From Amycolatopsis endophytica (lineage in GTDB: Bacteria; Actinomycetota; Actinomycetes; Mycobacteriales; Pseudonocardiaceae): 64,000 bases of DNA. Positions 63,752-64,000 of this stretch are shown one piece after another. The notes beneath the pieces are model-generated. The model saw only the letters and a program-made list of their open reading frames with translations. It was not told the DNA's origin and ran no database searches. Position 1 is the stretch's first letter. Every line of letters begins with the position of its first letter. The stretch is from the NCBI RefSeq assembly GCF_013410405.1, contig NZ_JACCFK010000001.1:372001-436000 (forward strand), given 5' to 3'. A program made the position numbers and the translations under genes.

Positions 63752-64000
63752 CTAGCGGGCGCCGCCGGCCACCGCGGGCAGGATGGTGACGGTGTCGCCG
63801 TCCTTGACCTCGGCGTCCAGACCGCCGGCGAAGCGCACGTCCTCGTCGTTGACGTAGACGTTCACGAAGCGGTGGAGCTTGTCCTCCTTGACCAGGCGGG
63901 CCTTGAGACCACCGTGGCGGGACTCGATGTCGTCGATCACCTCGGACACGGTCTTGCCGGACGCCTCGACCGACTTCTGACCATCCGTGTGCGTACGCAG
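63752..64000 (-). CDS. cysO: Sulfur-carrier protein CysO, N-terminus off the right edge
   Basis: The visible 82 codons read LRTHTDGQKSVEASGKTVSE, then RLVKEDKLHRFVNVYVNDED and KDGDTVTILPAVAGGAR before TAG. This is the ubiquitin-like carrier CysO of the CysM pathway; about ten N-terminal residues lie beyond the window. Unusually the conserved C-terminal Gly-Gly is followed by two more residues, Ala-Arg. The M. tuberculosis protein ends in GG, the form that is thiocarboxylated by MoeZ. Here a protease, such as Mec, encoded just beyond cysO in mycobacteria, would have to remove the dipeptide. Confidence 0.94.
   Translation of the reverse strand: MRTHTDGQKSVEASGKTVSEVIDDIESRHGGLKARLVKEDKLHRFVNVYVNDEDVRFAGGLDAEVKDGDTVTILPAVAGGAR

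Overview
The window is high-GC (about 70% by eye) DNA with dense short-gap operons, many GTG starts and strong GC bias at third codon positions. Gene content and order point to an actinomycete close to Amycolatopsis (Pseudonocardiaceae); that placement is inferred from synteny and family content, not measured. No rRNA, tRNA, CRISPR array, insertion sequence or prophage was seen.

Two conserved actinobacterial blocks frame the window. Block 1 (1-3519 and 18475-42713, minus-strand housekeeping genes then a plus-strand trio) keeps the order and strands of the Mycobacterium tuberculosis Rv3014c-Rv3034c stretch: ligA, a short MetE-like protein, mnmA, cysteine desulfurase, an acyltransferase plus GNAT pair (OlsA/OlsB-like, probable ornithine-lipid synthesis), etfA/etfB, a methyltransferase, a GH57 branching enzyme and a GT4 glucosyltransferase (methylglucose lipopolysaccharide pathway), and a hexapeptide acyltransferase. 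Block 2 (57449-64000) matches Rv1335-Rv1341: cysO, cysM, rhomboid, murI, an MBL phosphodiesterase, rph and rdgB.

Between and inside these blocks lies accessory DNA. 3700-13536 holds a scramblase-like protein, an MBL hydrolase, a fatty-acid desaturase with a short upstream reading frame, an acyl-CoA ligase, a heterodimeric ABC exporter and its divergent TetR gene. 14292-18369 is a signalling island: STAS plus kinase-type ATPase, CheR-PAS, CheB-like esterase and a lone STAS protein, with no chemoreceptor or CheA. 32325-36974 carries a GNAT remnant, a DUF1348 gene and TetR gene that diverge over twin operators, an MFS pump with a repeat-rich loop plus its TetR, and a secreted trypsin-like protease. 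37189-41804 is the glyoxylate shunt (aceA, aceB) with divergent ramB. 42725-52754 contains a nucleoside hydrolase, an F420-type oxidoreductase with TetR, a MarR-ABC operon, envelope proteins and a peroxiredoxin. 52886-57401 is a GntR-controlled MFS-pxpABC operon for 5-oxoproline use.

Regulatory signals are unusually readable here: at least six inverted-repeat operator candidates sit beside TetR, MarR or GntR genes, one lies exactly between a -35 and a -10 box, and two different families of short palindromic units fill convergent intergenic gaps (41822-41947 and 52782-52885). Two decayed genes were found (GNAT fragment at 32325-32530, UPF0104-type membrane protein at 59735-60090).
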